Position numbers and translations under genes: made by a program. The notes beneath the pieces were generated by a model, which saw nothing but the letters and a program-made list of their open reading frames with translations, ran no database searches and had not been told where the DNA came from. Shown here piece by piece: positions 31,358-41,725 of a stretch of DNA of 44,890 nucleotides; the first letter of the stretch is position 1; the number at the start of each line of letters is the position of its first letter. The stretch lies in assembly GCA_947630335.1 (NCBI GenBank), contig CANRHE010000005.1:1-44890 (forward strand), in the 5' to 3' direction. The stretch comes from an uncultured Sphingobacterium sp. Lineage in GTDB: Bacteria > Bacteroidota > Bacteroidia > Sphingobacteriales > Sphingobacteriaceae.

Positions 31358-34300
31358 ATGGAACTAACTAAACTTGAGATCAAAGGATTTAAAAGTTTTG
31401 GTGATAAGATCACAATAAATTTTAACGAAGGTGTAACTGCCATTGTCGGTCCTAATGGATGCGGAAAATCAAATGTTGTGGATGCAATACGTTGGGTTTT
31501 GGGAGAACAAAGCACTAAAACACTTCGTTCGGAAAAAATGGAAAATATTATTTTCAATGGAACGAAGAATCGTAAACCTGCTAATCTTGCTGAAGTTTCT
31601 CTGACATTCAATAACAATAAAAATATTTTACCTACAGAATTTACTACTGTAACGATAACGCGTAAACTTTACCGTTCGGGGGAATCGGAATATCGATTAA
31701 ATGATGTAAAATGTCGTCTTAAAGATATTACAGATTTATTTTTGGACACTGGTATCGGAGCGGATACTTATTCTATCATAGAATTAAAAATGATAGATGA
31801 AATCATTGCAAATAAAGATAACTCGAGACGTATTTTGTTTGAAGAAGCATCTGGTATTTCGAAATATAAAGTACGTAAAAAACAAACTCTTAGTAAATTA
31901 AAAGAAACGGAAGCCGATTTATCACGTGTTGATGATTTATTATACGAAATTACAAAGAATCTAAAATCGTTAGAAACGCAAGCGAAAAAAGCTGACAAAT
32001 ACTTTTTACTAAAAGAAGAATATAAAAAAGCAAGTATTGGGTTAGCCTATTACAAACTGGATAGCTTTAGTTCAGATTTAACAAATTTGACTGAAAAGGA
32101 AAAAGATTTGCAAAAGGTATTAAACACTACATTAGAGCAAATTGATATCAAAGAAAAAGATCTTCGCACGGGTCGAGAAGAAATATTGATTAAAGAAAAA
32201 AGTCTTTCTGCGCAGCAAAAGATGACAAACGAATTCGTTAATAAAATAAGGACTTACGAATCTGAAAAAAAGATCAAAAACGAACGTTTGTATCATCTTC
32301 AAGAACGTGAAGCAAGAATTATTACAGATCTTAATCTAGATAGACAACAATTAAATAATATAGACTCTTCCTTAAAAATACTTAATGAACAAATTTATGA
32401 AGAACAAGCTAAATTAGATGTTTTTCAAAATGATATACAAAACCAGAGAATTGAAGTAGAAGAATTACGAAGACAGCAACACGCTGCTAAAAGTAAATTA
32501 GATAGTTTTGCTTTGGAAAATAGCGAACTTCAAAATAAAATATATAAGAAAGAAAAAGATATAGCTGTTCTGAATATTCAGAAAGAATCATTAGAACAAG
32601 AATCTTTACGCAATCTACAGGATGCTTCTGCTAAATCTGAGGAATTGACACAATTCAATATTGCTGTGACTGATATTCAAATGAAATTAGAGGTACAACA
32701 AGCGCAATATGATGAAACTATCACATTAGAAAATGAGTTAAATTCACAAATCAAACAAGCCGAAACGTACTTAGAAGAAATAAAAGTAGACCTCAACAAA
32801 GAATTGCGTCTAGTAGATGCAAAACAAAATGAATATAATTTAACCAAATCATTAGTTGATAACTTAGAAGGATTTCCGGAATCCATAAAATTTCTTCGAA
32901 AAAATGCAGGATGGCCGAAACAATATCCTTTGTTTTCTGATATTTTATATTGTCATGAAGATTACCGTGTTGCGATTGAAAATTATTTAGAAACGGTAAT
33001 GAATCATTATGTAGTAGATACACAAAAAGATGCGATTCAAGCAATAAACTTATTAAGTGATTCTTCAAGAGGAAGAGCTAATTTCTTTGTCTTAGAATCT
33101 GTTGAGACTTTAAGTGAGAAAAAATCTTTACTCGTACCTGACTCCATGATCTCTGCATTAGAAGTTATAAAAGTAGATAAAAAATATGAAGCTCTTTGCC
33201 TTCAATTATTACAAAATGTCTACCTTTTGAAATCTGATTCATCATCTCAAATCGATATTTCACTTCCTCATGAAGACATTATCTTACTACAACAAGAAGG
33301 TCGTTTTAGTAAGCATAAATTAGGAATCAGTGGTGGTTCGGTAGGTTTATTTGAAGGCAAGCGTATTGGTAGAGCCAAAAACTTGGAGAACTTAGCGAAA
33401 GATATTAAAGCTCTAAATGCCCATATTGCTACGCTACAAGATGAAGAAGCTAGACAAATTAGCTTAATTACTAACTTAAAATCACAGTCACAAAAGGATT
33501 TAATTGACGAATTAAGAATTCAATTAGCGCGTCTACAAAACGAGTGGACTTCTGTAAAGACAAAGCAAGAGCAATATCAAGCTTTCATTTCCAATTCTCA
33601 AAACCGCAAACAAGATATCGAGAATCGTTTGCAACAGATTGCAGAAGAATTAACTAAAGCGGAACCTGAACTCAAAATCTTACGAGTAGAGATTGAGCAG
33701 GGCCAAAAACAACTAGCAGATCTGCAAGCTTCTTTTCAAGAGTTAAACGATATTGTGAGTGAAAAATCAACAGCTTACAATCAAGAGAATATTCGTCTTC
33801 ATCAACAACAGAATAAAGTTTCTGGAATTCAAAAAGATTTAGAATATCGAGAAAGTCAAAAAGAGGCTTTAGAGGATCGCTTGAATAAAAATGCTGCAGA
33901 ACAAGAGCAGATTAAGGACGATATGAAAGATGCCTTGGCCTTTACTGATAGCAATGACGAAGATTTAAAAGGTCTTTACGAAGAAAAAGAAAACTTAGAA
34001 AAGGCTTTAATTGAGATGGAAGAAGAGTTCTATTCATTCCGTAAGCGACTAAATGACCTAGAAGAAGAAGTTGTTAATTTACGTAAAGCAAAAGATCAAT
34101 ATGACTTTTTAATTACAGAAATCAAGGATAAGAAAACAACACTTCAAATAGAATTAAATTCCTTAAAAGAAAGATTGTCCGTAGAGTTCAATATTGATAT
34201 GAAAGAACTTCTCGAGGAAGAAATGCCTGATATAATCGAGTCACAGGAAGAGTTGGGCTCCCTATGTACACGCCTTAAAAAACAATTAGATGAGTACGGC

Positions 34301-34900
34301 TCAATCAACCCTATGGCCAAAGAAGCTTACGACGAAATTACAGCTCGTTATGATTTCATTAATAATGAAAAAAATGATTTATTAAATGCTAAGGCTACTT
34401 TGATGTCGACTATTGATGAAATTGATGGTTCCGCAAATGAAAAATTCATGCATGCTTTTACTACAGTACGTGAAAATTTCATCAAAGTATTCCGCTCTCT
34501 TTTCAACGAAGAAGATAGTTGTGATATAGTATTGAGTGATCCTAAAAACCCATTAGATTCTGACATCGACATCATTGCCCAACCTAAAGGTAAACGTCCT
34601 TTATCCATCAATCAATTATCAGGCGGAGAGAAAACATTAACATCTACTGCCCTACTATTCTCTTTATACCTATTGAAACCAGCACCATTTTGTATTTTTG
34701 ACGAAGTGGACGCACCTCTTGATGACACCAACATTGATAAGTTCAATAAGATTATCAAAGATTTTTCAAATGCTTCACAATTCATTATTGTGTCACATAA
34801 TAAACGTACTATAGCAAGTACAGATATAATTTATGGTGTTACTATGGTCGAACAAGGAATATCACGCGTAGTTCCTGTAGACTTAAGAGATGTTGCGTAA
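31358..34900 (+). CDS. smc: Chromosome segregation protein SMC
   Basis: 1180 aa from ATG 31358; an in-frame GTG at 31334 would add 8 residues but overlaps the promoter element, and MELTKLEIKGFKSFG is the usual SMC N terminus. The ATP-binding head has Walker A GPNGCGKSN (31-39); two long coiled coils (about 170-500 and 670-1010) flank the hinge (about 515-660, FPESIKFLRKN ... GRANFFVLE). The C-terminal head has the ABC signature LSGGEKTL and Walker B FCIFDEVDAPLDD. SMC dimers with ScpA/ScpB condense and segregate chromosomes. It is a single-gene unit closed by a strong terminator. Confidence 0.97.
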   Translation: MELTKLEIKGFKSFGDKITINFNEGVTAIVGPNGCGKSNVVDAIRWVLGEQSTKTLRSEKMENIIFNGTKNRKPANLAEVSLTFNNNKNILPTEFTTVTITRKLYRSGESEYRLNDVKCRLKDITDLFLDTGIGADTYSIIELKMIDEIIANKDNSRRILFEEASGISKYKVRKKQTLSKLKETEADLSRVDDLLYEITKNLKSLETQAKKADKYFLLKEEYKKASIGLAYYKLDSFSSDLTNLTEKEKDLQKVLNTTLEQIDIKEKDLRTGREEILIKEKSLSAQQKMTNEFVNKIRTYESEKKIKNERLYHLQEREARIITDLNLDRQQLNNIDSSLKILNEQIYEEQAKLDVFQNDIQNQRIEVEELRRQQHAAKSKLDSFALENSELQNKIYKKEKDIAVLNIQKESLEQESLRNLQDASAKSEELTQFNIAVTDIQMKLEVQQAQYDETITLENELNSQIKQAETYLEEIKVDLNKELRLVDAKQNEYNLTKSLVDNLEGFPESIKFLRKNAGWPKQYPLFSDILYCHEDYRVAIENYLETVMNHYVVDTQKDAIQAINLLSDSSRGRANFFVLESVETLSEKKSLLVPDSMISALEVIKVDKKYEALCLQLLQNVYLLKSDSSSQIDISLPHEDIILLQQEGRFSKHKLGISGGSVGLFEGKRIGRAKNLENLAKDIKALNAHIATLQDEEARQISLITNLKSQSQKDLIDELRIQLARLQNEWTSVKTKQEQYQAFISNSQNRKQDIENRLQQIAEELTKAEPELKILRVEIEQGQKQLADLQASFQELNDIVSEKSTAYNQENIRLHQQQNKVSGIQKDLEYRESQKEALEDRLNKNAAEQEQIKDDMKDALAFTDSNDEDLKGLYEEKENLEKALIEMEEEFYSFRKRLNDLEEEVVNLRKAKDQYDFLITEIKDKKTTLQIELNSLKERLSVEFNIDMKELLEEEMPDIIESQEELGSLCTRLKKQLDEYGSINPMAKEAYDEITARYDFINNEKNDLLNAKATLMSTIDEIDGSANEKFMHAFTTVRENFIKVFRSLFNEEDSCDIVLSDPKNPLDSDIDIIAQPKGKRPLSINQLSGGEKTLTSTALLFSLYLLKPAPFCIFDEVDAPLDDTNIDKFNKIIKDFSNASQFIIVSHNKRTIASTDIIYGVTMVEQGISRVVPVDLRDVA

Positions 34901-34908
34901 TAATTGTT

Positions 34909-34968
34909 ATTTATCTTTATACAAAAATAGGGGTTACTAGTAGCCCCTATTTTTGTATAAAGATAAAT
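34909..34968. terminator. 25-bp bidirectional terminator between smc and the LtaS-like pair
   Basis: A perfect 25-bp stem (34909-34933 / 34944-34968; core ACAAAAATAGGGG) with a 10-base loop is the longest hairpin in the window. It lies between convergent genes, with U-rich arms on both strands. Confidence 0.93.
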
Positions 34969-34973
34969 ATTGA

Positions 34974-36908
34974 CTACTCCTGTATAGTCAATTCATTGTG
35001 TATCATACTGTGATTATATCGTTGAATAAACGCTTTTAGTTGCGTCTCCATTGTGTCCATAATGGTCAATTTACTATCTTTCAAATCATTTTTCTGAAAG
35101 CGATCATTTTTCAAGTCATATAGAGACAAAGCTTTTTCTCCGTCATGACTTAAAAAATAATTGTCATAATAAATGTTAAAAGAACTCCCTATATTATTAA
35201 TTACAAAATTCGAGTTTTTGGAATCAAAAGCATCAAAACCAAAAGCGAAATATGGTTTTGGAAAATTCAAATAATTTAAGACTGTGGGCATAATATCCAT
35301 TTGCTGAATTAACTTATTAGACATTCCTTTCAGTTCACCCCCAGGGTAATAAAAGATAATAGGAATAGCAAAGGTATTTGCTGATGTTTGATATTCGGGT
35401 AAATAACTTTGACTAGCATGATCCGCGCACAATACGAACAACGTATTATCATACCAATCCATCTTAGATGCTGTAGCAAAAAATTCCTTCAATGCATGAT
35501 CGGAATAACCAGTTGGTTCATGCAAAGGAATTTTTCCCTTCGGAAATACACCTTTATATTTCTCTGGTACTTTAAATGGATGATGAGAAGAAAGAGAGAA
35601 AAAACTTGCAAAAAAAGGTTGTTTTAAGGTATCTAATGTATTTGCCATATATTGCATAAAGGGCTCATCCCATATCCCCCAAATACCGTCAAAATCTTGA
35701 TCATTATTATATTCAGTCTTTCCGTAATAATTTTGAACTCCAGCTAATTTCATATAAGCAGAAAAACCCATACTACCATTTGGCGCACCATGAAAAAAAG
35801 CTGTTGAATAACCTTCGTCCCCTAATAATTTTGCTATACTAGTAGTTTTGTTTCCAGAATATATGGAAAGTACAAAGGGCTCACCAACAGATGGGATCCC
35901 TGTAATCACAGAAGGTAATGCATCAATTGACTTCCTACCATTCGCGTATGCATTCTTAAACGCAAATGATTCGCTTATTAATGAATCTAAAAAAGGTGTA
36001 TATCCTTTATAATTACCATTATCAATATCTTGATTTAAAGCTCCAATATTTTCACGTCCAAAACTTTCTAATATCAAAAAAACCACATTTAATTTTTTAA
36101 ATGACGCGGTGTCTTTAGGCATATGCTTAACAGCATAGAGCTGATCTAACTCTTCATTCGAAAAAAAATTCATTTCCTGTAATGATACTGCCTTTAGGGT
36201 TTTCAATATACTAAAGGGTGTATTGAGGACAATACTCATTTCATCAGGATTCTTTACATAATCACCAGCATTACTCAACGTTATTGGCCTTGTACTATGT
36301 GCCCATCCTCCCCTCACGCCACCTATAAATAGAAAGATAATAAATAGGAAAGAAAAGCATTGGACAAGATAGAATTGCCAATTTAATATTTTGGGTTTTA
36401 CTAACTGTAAAATATCATAAACCTTTATCAAACCGTATACTAATACCATGAACAGTATTAATAAATACCAATAGTCTATTAAAAAATCAAAAAGTAACAT
36501 GAAGATATTACTCTCATTTGAGAATTGAGAGACCACCGTTCCTGTAGTACGTTTTAAAGTAAAAGGATAGTATGCATAATCTGCCAAATTTAAAGCTATG
36601 GCTATACTATTCGTTACTACAAACAACCACTTACAAACTTTTTGATATATCAGATTATACTTGAATGGAATAGGTAAAGATTCTAGAAGGATAAAAAGAA
36701 TATTAAAATATAAAATGGCAACAACATCAAATTTTACACCTCCCCAAAGCATGTACGATAAGGATGAAGCATCCACTTGAGGAAACAAATTATTATTGTA
36801 AACATAAAAACCTATTCTTTGAATACTGTACAAAAAAAGTAATATACAAAAAGACAGTACTAATAACAGAAAAGTATTAAAATACCCTTTAAGGACTATT
36901 TTTTTCAT
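34974..36908 (-). CDS. LtaS/OpgB-type membrane phosphoglycerol transferase-like protein (distal copy)
   Basis: 644 aa. Five probable transmembrane helices (about 10-30, 50-78, 90-110, 135-162, 178-198) precede a periplasmic alkaline-phosphatase/sulfatase-fold domain (about 270-590): metal ligand E281 (LILESFG), nucleophile position S327 in NGRKSID (Thr in Gram-positive LtaS), and D496-H497 (CADHAS). Related enzymes move phosphoglycerol or phosphoethanolamine groups from lipids to envelope polymers. Bacteroidota lack lipoteichoic acid, so the acceptor is unknown. Its start is 1 base after the stop of a paralogue, and it ends at the 34909-34968 terminator. Confidence 0.85.
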   Translation of the reverse strand: MKKIVLKGYFNTFLLLVLSFCILLFLYSIQRIGFYVYNNNLFPQVDASSLSYMLWGGVKFDVVAILYFNILFILLESLPIPFKYNLIYQKVCKWLFVVTNSIAIALNLADYAYYPFTLKRTTGTVVSQFSNESNIFMLLFDFLIDYWYLLILFMVLVYGLIKVYDILQLVKPKILNWQFYLVQCFSFLFIIFLFIGGVRGGWAHSTRPITLSNAGDYVKNPDEMSIVLNTPFSILKTLKAVSLQEMNFFSNEELDQLYAVKHMPKDTASFKKLNVVFLILESFGRENIGALNQDIDNGNYKGYTPFLDSLISESFAFKNAYANGRKSIDALPSVITGIPSVGEPFVLSIYSGNKTTSIAKLLGDEGYSTAFFHGAPNGSMGFSAYMKLAGVQNYYGKTEYNNDQDFDGIWGIWDEPFMQYMANTLDTLKQPFFASFFSLSSHHPFKVPEKYKGVFPKGKIPLHEPTGYSDHALKEFFATASKMDWYDNTLFVLCADHASQSYLPEYQTSANTFAIPIIFYYPGGELKGMSNKLIQQMDIMPTVLNYLNFPKPYFAFGFDAFDSKNSNFVINNIGSSFNIYYDNYFLSHDGEKALSLYDLKNDRFQKNDLKDSKLTIMDTMETQLKAFIQRYNHSMIHNELTIQE

Positions 36909-36909
36909 T

Positions 36910-38781
36910 TTAGTATGCTAAAAAATCTGTAAAAACTGTTTGATAATAAGCCTTTGATAAGTTCATCAAGTTCTCTATAGAATCAGTACTCATCTCTTTA
37001 TTCTTAATATAGGCTACCTTTAAACCTTGCCTATCATAAGATAACGCCTGATGATTAGTCACTATACCAAATGTATTGTTAGAGTTGAAGAAAGCAATAT
37101 TTTTTCTATTCTTAGCAAAGAGATCCGTTGAATACTTAAATGGGGATTTTTCCTTTGAAACAAAATTCCAAAGTGTGCTAGCTATGTCTAATTGACTAAC
37201 AACATCATTAATAACTTTACCTTTATACTCTTCTTTCAATGCACCACCAAAAATAAATAAAGGTATGTGATATCTATTAGGATCCTCTAAGCCATGCTTT
37301 TCTAAAGGGTATATATTTCCATGGTCAGAAACGACTACAAATACAGTATTATTATACCAAGGTTGTTTTTTAGCTTGCTCGACAAAACTATTGAACATAG
37401 TGTCCGTATAATATGCCGTACTACGGTACGCATTAGCCTTTGTTTTGTTTCCAAAATGATAATCACCGTGCAAATTATAAGGCTCATGATTAACTAAGGT
37501 ATAGAAGACACTGAAAAAAGGTTCTTTTTCATCCTTAAGGTCGGATAGCATACGCTGGGCTATTACATGATCATAAACTCCCCAACTATTCCTTTTAACA
37601 TCCAAACCAAAATTATAAGTATCTATTACACGATGAACACCATGTGCATACATAAAGCTCTTAAAGTTATAAAACTCGGATTGACCGCCATGATAAAAGG
37701 AAGTACTATATCCTAATGAATCGTAAATATTGCTAATGGATGCTAATTTTTCATGCTTGGGAATATACTGAATAATACTTTCAGTTCCTTGAGAAGGAAA
37801 ACCACTCATTACACCTATCATTCCTTTATCCGAACGATCAGCCGCCGAATAAGCTTGTGTAAAGTTAATCCCCTCGCCCATTATTCTTCTCATATTGTCC
37901 GTTATTCCTTTCTCGCCTCCAAGATCTTCGTATACTTGGGCTACCATCCCTTCTAAAAGAACAATGACAACATTGGGTTTACTAACTTTTAGAATAGATA
38001 AAATAGAATCTTGCTGGCTAGGTAAAACTTCATTTGTTAATTTTGAAGCTTCAATAGGGTCCATATACCGGTATGGATTTTCTTTTGAATTCTTGGTCAT
38101 ATCCTTCAAAAATGCCCAATACGTATTTACAGCTAAATGATTTGAAGAGTTATTGTCCGAAAAGTACACAGCACTTGGATTTAAGGTTGCTCGACCATAC
38201 CCTCCACGTATAAATGAGAATAGAATAAATGAACCCATTAGAATAAAAAAGAAAATGGTTTTAATATCTATCCTTCTATAAGTTGCGACCTTAACAACAA
38301 ACCAATGATAATAAAAATGAGCTATCGTAAAATACAGTACAACTACTAAAGCTGCACTTAACAACATTCCAATATCAACCGAACTAGATACTCCACCTAC
38401 AGTTCCTGCACCTAATAAGATTGCACGTTTACTAATTTTTTCGCCCCAAGCTTCGTATAATGGCAAGTTAACTATGGTTATCAATGCAAAAATAAGCGTA
38501 GGAAAAAAAGTATATAACCTTAATAACCAAGGCGAAACACTACGTTTTATAAATATATTCTGTATAACATAGAACAGAAAAGGAATGACTAGCAAATAAC
38601 TAGCAAGAGATAAATCAAGTCGCAAACCATATAAGTATGCGCGAAAAACATCATTTAAACGTTCATATCTATCCCAGTTTTTTATAAGGAAGACTGTTCG
38701 ATCAAACCAAAACAATACAAGCCAATATAAAATGTATACCGTAAAAAATACTAGATTCGATTTTAAAACGGATTTTTTCAT
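36910..38781 (-). CDS. LtaS/OpgB-type membrane phosphoglycerol transferase-like protein (proximal copy)
   Basis: 623 aa, same architecture as its neighbour: about five transmembrane helices (10-28, 52-76, 88-108, 138-160, 174-192) and a C-terminal sulfatase-fold domain with E277 (VLLEGM), nucleophile position S317 in ADRSDKG, and a SDHGN metal motif near residue 485. The two proteins differ through much of their length, so this is an old duplication, or two parts of one process, rather than a recent copy. Two TAATTTTG elements (38823-38816 and 38859-38852) lie upstream, divergent from valS. Confidence 0.85.
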   Translation of the reverse strand: MKKSVLKSNLVFFTVYILYWLVLFWFDRTVFLIKNWDRYERLNDVFRAYLYGLRLDLSLASYLLVIPFLFYVIQNIFIKRSVSPWLLRLYTFFPTLIFALITIVNLPLYEAWGEKISKRAILLGAGTVGGVSSSVDIGMLLSAALVVVLYFTIAHFYYHWFVVKVATYRRIDIKTIFFFILMGSFILFSFIRGGYGRATLNPSAVYFSDNNSSNHLAVNTYWAFLKDMTKNSKENPYRYMDPIEASKLTNEVLPSQQDSILSILKVSKPNVVIVLLEGMVAQVYEDLGGEKGITDNMRRIMGEGINFTQAYSAADRSDKGMIGVMSGFPSQGTESIIQYIPKHEKLASISNIYDSLGYSTSFYHGGQSEFYNFKSFMYAHGVHRVIDTYNFGLDVKRNSWGVYDHVIAQRMLSDLKDEKEPFFSVFYTLVNHEPYNLHGDYHFGNKTKANAYRSTAYYTDTMFNSFVEQAKKQPWYNNTVFVVVSDHGNIYPLEKHGLEDPNRYHIPLFIFGGALKEEYKGKVINDVVSQLDIASTLWNFVSKEKSPFKYSTDLFAKNRKNIAFFNSNNTFGIVTNHQALSYDRQGLKVAYIKNKEMSTDSIENLMNLSKAYYQTVFTDFLAY

Positions 38782-38815
38782 TAGTAATTTTTTTATCTCT
38801 ACAATAATTGCGCCG

Positions 38816-38859
38816 CAAAATTACAAAATAAAACAGCAATAATGTTGTTGTCAAAATTA
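38816..38859 (-). promoter_or_regulatory. Tandem minus-7 elements of the LtaS-like operon
   Basis: TAATTTTG occurs twice on the minus strand, at 38823-38816 and 38859-38852, both perfect TAnnTTTG matches, 34 and 70 bases before the ATG. They suggest two start sites. No well-spaced TTTG was found for either. Confidence 0.4.
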
Positions 38860-38940
38860 GAAATACATTAATACTCTTATAAAAGTATTATGTCTCATAA
38901 AATAGGGTGACTTAATAAGCGTCAAATCGCATTTTTTGCG

Positions 38941-38948
38941 TATTTTTG
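38941..38948 (+). promoter_or_regulatory. Minus-7 promoter element of valS
   Basis: TATTTTTG is a perfect TAnnTTTG match 28 bases before the valS ATG. No T-box or other leader structure is seen. Confidence 0.45.
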
Positions 38949-38976
38949 AATTTCTATTTTTTGAACTTTATATACA

Positions 38977-41595
38977 ATGAGCATAGCAAAAACGTACAAT
39001 CCTAAAGAAGCAGAAGATAAATGGTACACCTATTGGATGGAAAATAATTTTTTTCGATCCGTACCAGATAATCGCGAACCATATACAATAGTAATGCCAC
39101 CGCCCAATGTGACTGGTGTATTGCATATGGGACATATGTTAAATAATACTATTCAAGATGTATTGATACGTCGAGCGCGTATGCAAGGTAAAAATGCATG
39201 TTGGGTACCGGGTACTGACCATGCCTCTATTGCTACTGAAGCTAAAGTCGTAAACATGCTTAAAGAACAGGGTATTGATAAAAAATCTTTATCACGAGAA
39301 GATTTCTTGAAGCATGCTTGGGAATGGAAAGAAAAATATGGGGGCATCATATTGAAGCAACTAGAAAAATTAGGTGCCTCATGTGATTGGGAACGAACAA
39401 AATTCACAATGGATCCTGATTTATCAGAATCTGTTATAGATACATTCATCAAATTTTATAAAGATGGATATATCTATCGTGGTGTGCGTATGGTTAACTG
39501 GGATCCTCAAGGTAAAACGGCACTTTCAGATGAGGAAGTTATTAGAAAAGAAGTCAATCAAAAACTATATTACATACGTTACAAAATTAAAGATAGTGAC
39601 GAATATATCATTATAGCAACTACTCGTCCCGAAACTATAATGGCAGATGCGGCCGTATGTATAAACCCTAATGATGAGCGTTTCACTCATTTAAAAGGAA
39701 AAACTGTAATAGTTCCTTTAGTAAAACGTGAAATTCCTATTATTCTGGACGAATACGTCGATATGGAATTTGGAACAGGCTGCTTAAAAGTTACCCCTGC
39801 ACATGATTTAAATGACTATGAGTTGGGTCAAAAACACAATTTGGAAATTATTGACCTATTGAATGATGATGGTACATTAAATGAAAAAGCACAAATACTA
39901 GTTGGTGAAGATCGTTTTATTGCTCGTAAAAAAATTGCGAAACTATTAGAGGAAGTTAATCAAATTGAAAAAATTGAGGATTATAAGTCACAAGTAGGTT
40001 TCTCAGAACGTACTGATGCTGTCATAGAGCCAAAACTATCTATGCAATGGTGGTGTAAAATGGAAGATCTTTCTAAACCTGCATTAGAATACGTTGAAGA
40101 TGGGACTATAAAATTAATTCCTGAAAAATTCTTTGCTTCATACAAACATTGGATGGAGAACGTCAAAGACTGGTGTATCTCACGTCAACTATGGTGGGGA
40201 CAACGTATACCTGCTTGGTACAATGAGAAAAATGAATGGGTCGTTGCAAAAACGGAAGAAGAAGCCTCTATCGAATTCCAAAATAAAGGAAAATCACATA
40301 CTAACCTTCGTCAAGAAGAGGATGTATTAGACACTTGGTTTTCTTCGGGTTTGTGGCCAATGTCTGTATTTGATGGAGTACGTAATCCAGAAAATGAAGA
40401 GTTCAAATATTATTACCCTACAAATGACTTAGTAACTGCTCCTGAAATATTATTCTTTTGGGTCGCACGTATGATTATCATGGGGCACGACTATACGCAA
40501 TTACCTCCATTCCGCAATGTTTATTTGACAGGTATAGTGCGTGACAAACTGGGACGTAAAATGTCCAAATCATTAGGAAATTCACCTGATCCAATAGAGC
40601 TAATGGAACAATATGGTACCGATGGTGTACGTGTCGGAATGCTATTGTCTTCGCCTGCAGGAAATGATCTAATGTTTGATGTTTCCTATTGTGAACAAGG
40701 TCGTAATTTTGCTAATAAAATATGGAATGCTTTTCGATTAGTTAAAGGATGGGATACCATAGATTCTCCTGCAACAGAATCACAAAAAAATGCCGCTATT
40801 TGGTTTGAAAACCGCTTTAATCAAACAGTAGCAGAAATTGAAGATCACTTTGCTCACTACCGGTTATCTGATGCGCTAATGGCAACATACAAATTAATAT
40901 GGGATGACTTCTGTGCATGGTATTTAGAATTAGTGAAACCGGCTTACCAAAGTCCTATTGAAAAAGAAACACTAGAAACGGTTAAGGCATTATTTTTAAA
41001 GGTACTGACTTTAGCACACCCCTTCATGCCTTTCTTAACAGAAGAATTATGGCACGATGAACTTTTCGGAACGCGTGATGCTAAAGACTGTATTATAGTA
41101 GCTGAATATCCTAAGGTATCTTCCTACGACGAACAAATTATTAAAGAGTTCGCAGCAGTTCAACAGGTGATATCTGAAGTGCGTAATATACGTAATTCCA
41201 AAGGTATGTCTCCAAAAGTTGCATTACCATTAGCAATCAATGCATCTGGGGTTGATTTTGCTAAATATCAGGAAAGTATCATTAAACTGGGAAATATATC
41301 TGATCTTACCTTTGTTTCAGAAAAAGTATCTGGTGCGTTAAGTTTTCTAGCAGGTAAATCGGAATGCTATGTACAATTAGCTGCTGAAAATATAGATATA
41401 GAAGCTGAAAAAGAACGTATTACTAAAGAAATCGAGTATTTAAAAGGATTTCTTATCTCTGTTGACAAAAAATTATCTAATGAACGTTTTGTACAAAATG
41501 CAAAACCAGAAATAATTGAAAATGAAAGGAATAAGAAAGCAGATGCTGAAACGAAAATTTCGATTCTTATAGATAGTCTTTCTAATTTGGGTTAA
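38977..41595 (+). CDS. valS: Valyl-tRNA synthetase
   Basis: 872 aa, normal for bacterial ValS. The class I signatures are PPPNVTGVLHMGHM (41-54, HMGH as the HIGH motif) and KMSKS (528-532). The editing domain (about 195-340, with TTRPETIMADAAV) removes mischarged threonine, WWGQRIPAWY marks the second half of the Rossmann fold, and a C-terminal coiled coil (about 805-872) binds tRNA. It charges tRNA-Val in the cytosol. It is a single-gene unit with its own promoter element and a strong terminator. Confidence 0.98.
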   Translation: MSIAKTYNPKEAEDKWYTYWMENNFFRSVPDNREPYTIVMPPPNVTGVLHMGHMLNNTIQDVLIRRARMQGKNACWVPGTDHASIATEAKVVNMLKEQGIDKKSLSREDFLKHAWEWKEKYGGIILKQLEKLGASCDWERTKFTMDPDLSESVIDTFIKFYKDGYIYRGVRMVNWDPQGKTALSDEEVIRKEVNQKLYYIRYKIKDSDEYIIIATTRPETIMADAAVCINPNDERFTHLKGKTVIVPLVKREIPIILDEYVDMEFGTGCLKVTPAHDLNDYELGQKHNLEIIDLLNDDGTLNEKAQILVGEDRFIARKKIAKLLEEVNQIEKIEDYKSQVGFSERTDAVIEPKLSMQWWCKMEDLSKPALEYVEDGTIKLIPEKFFASYKHWMENVKDWCISRQLWWGQRIPAWYNEKNEWVVAKTEEEASIEFQNKGKSHTNLRQEEDVLDTWFSSGLWPMSVFDGVRNPENEEFKYYYPTNDLVTAPEILFFWVARMIIMGHDYTQLPPFRNVYLTGIVRDKLGRKMSKSLGNSPDPIELMEQYGTDGVRVGMLLSSPAGNDLMFDVSYCEQGRNFANKIWNAFRLVKGWDTIDSPATESQKNAAIWFENRFNQTVAEIEDHFAHYRLSDALMATYKLIWDDFCAWYLELVKPAYQSPIEKETLETVKALFLKVLTLAHPFMPFLTEELWHDELFGTRDAKDCIIVAEYPKVSSYDEQIIKEFAAVQQVISEVRNIRNSKGMSPKVALPLAINASGVDFAKYQESIIKLGNISDLTFVSEKVSGALSFLAGKSECYVQLAAENIDIEAEKERITKEIEYLKGFLISVDKKLSNERFVQNAKPEIIENERNKKADAETKISILIDSLSNLG

Positions 41596-41610
41596 CCATA
41601 ATATTAGAAA

Positions 41611-41652
41611 ATTATAAAGGGTGGATAATTGAAATTATCCACCCTTTATAAT
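41611..41652. terminator. Bidirectional terminator after valS
   Basis: A perfect 20-bp inverted repeat (41611-41630 / 41633-41652, core AAAGGGTGGATAATT) begins 15 bases after the valS stop and faces the convergent LysE-type gene. Confidence 0.88.
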
Positions 41653-41725
41653 TTATGATACGCTAATAAAAAGTGTATTGGTATTTTAATTAGTAAAAAT
41701 ATGAGTTCAGATTCTATACTAGGAG

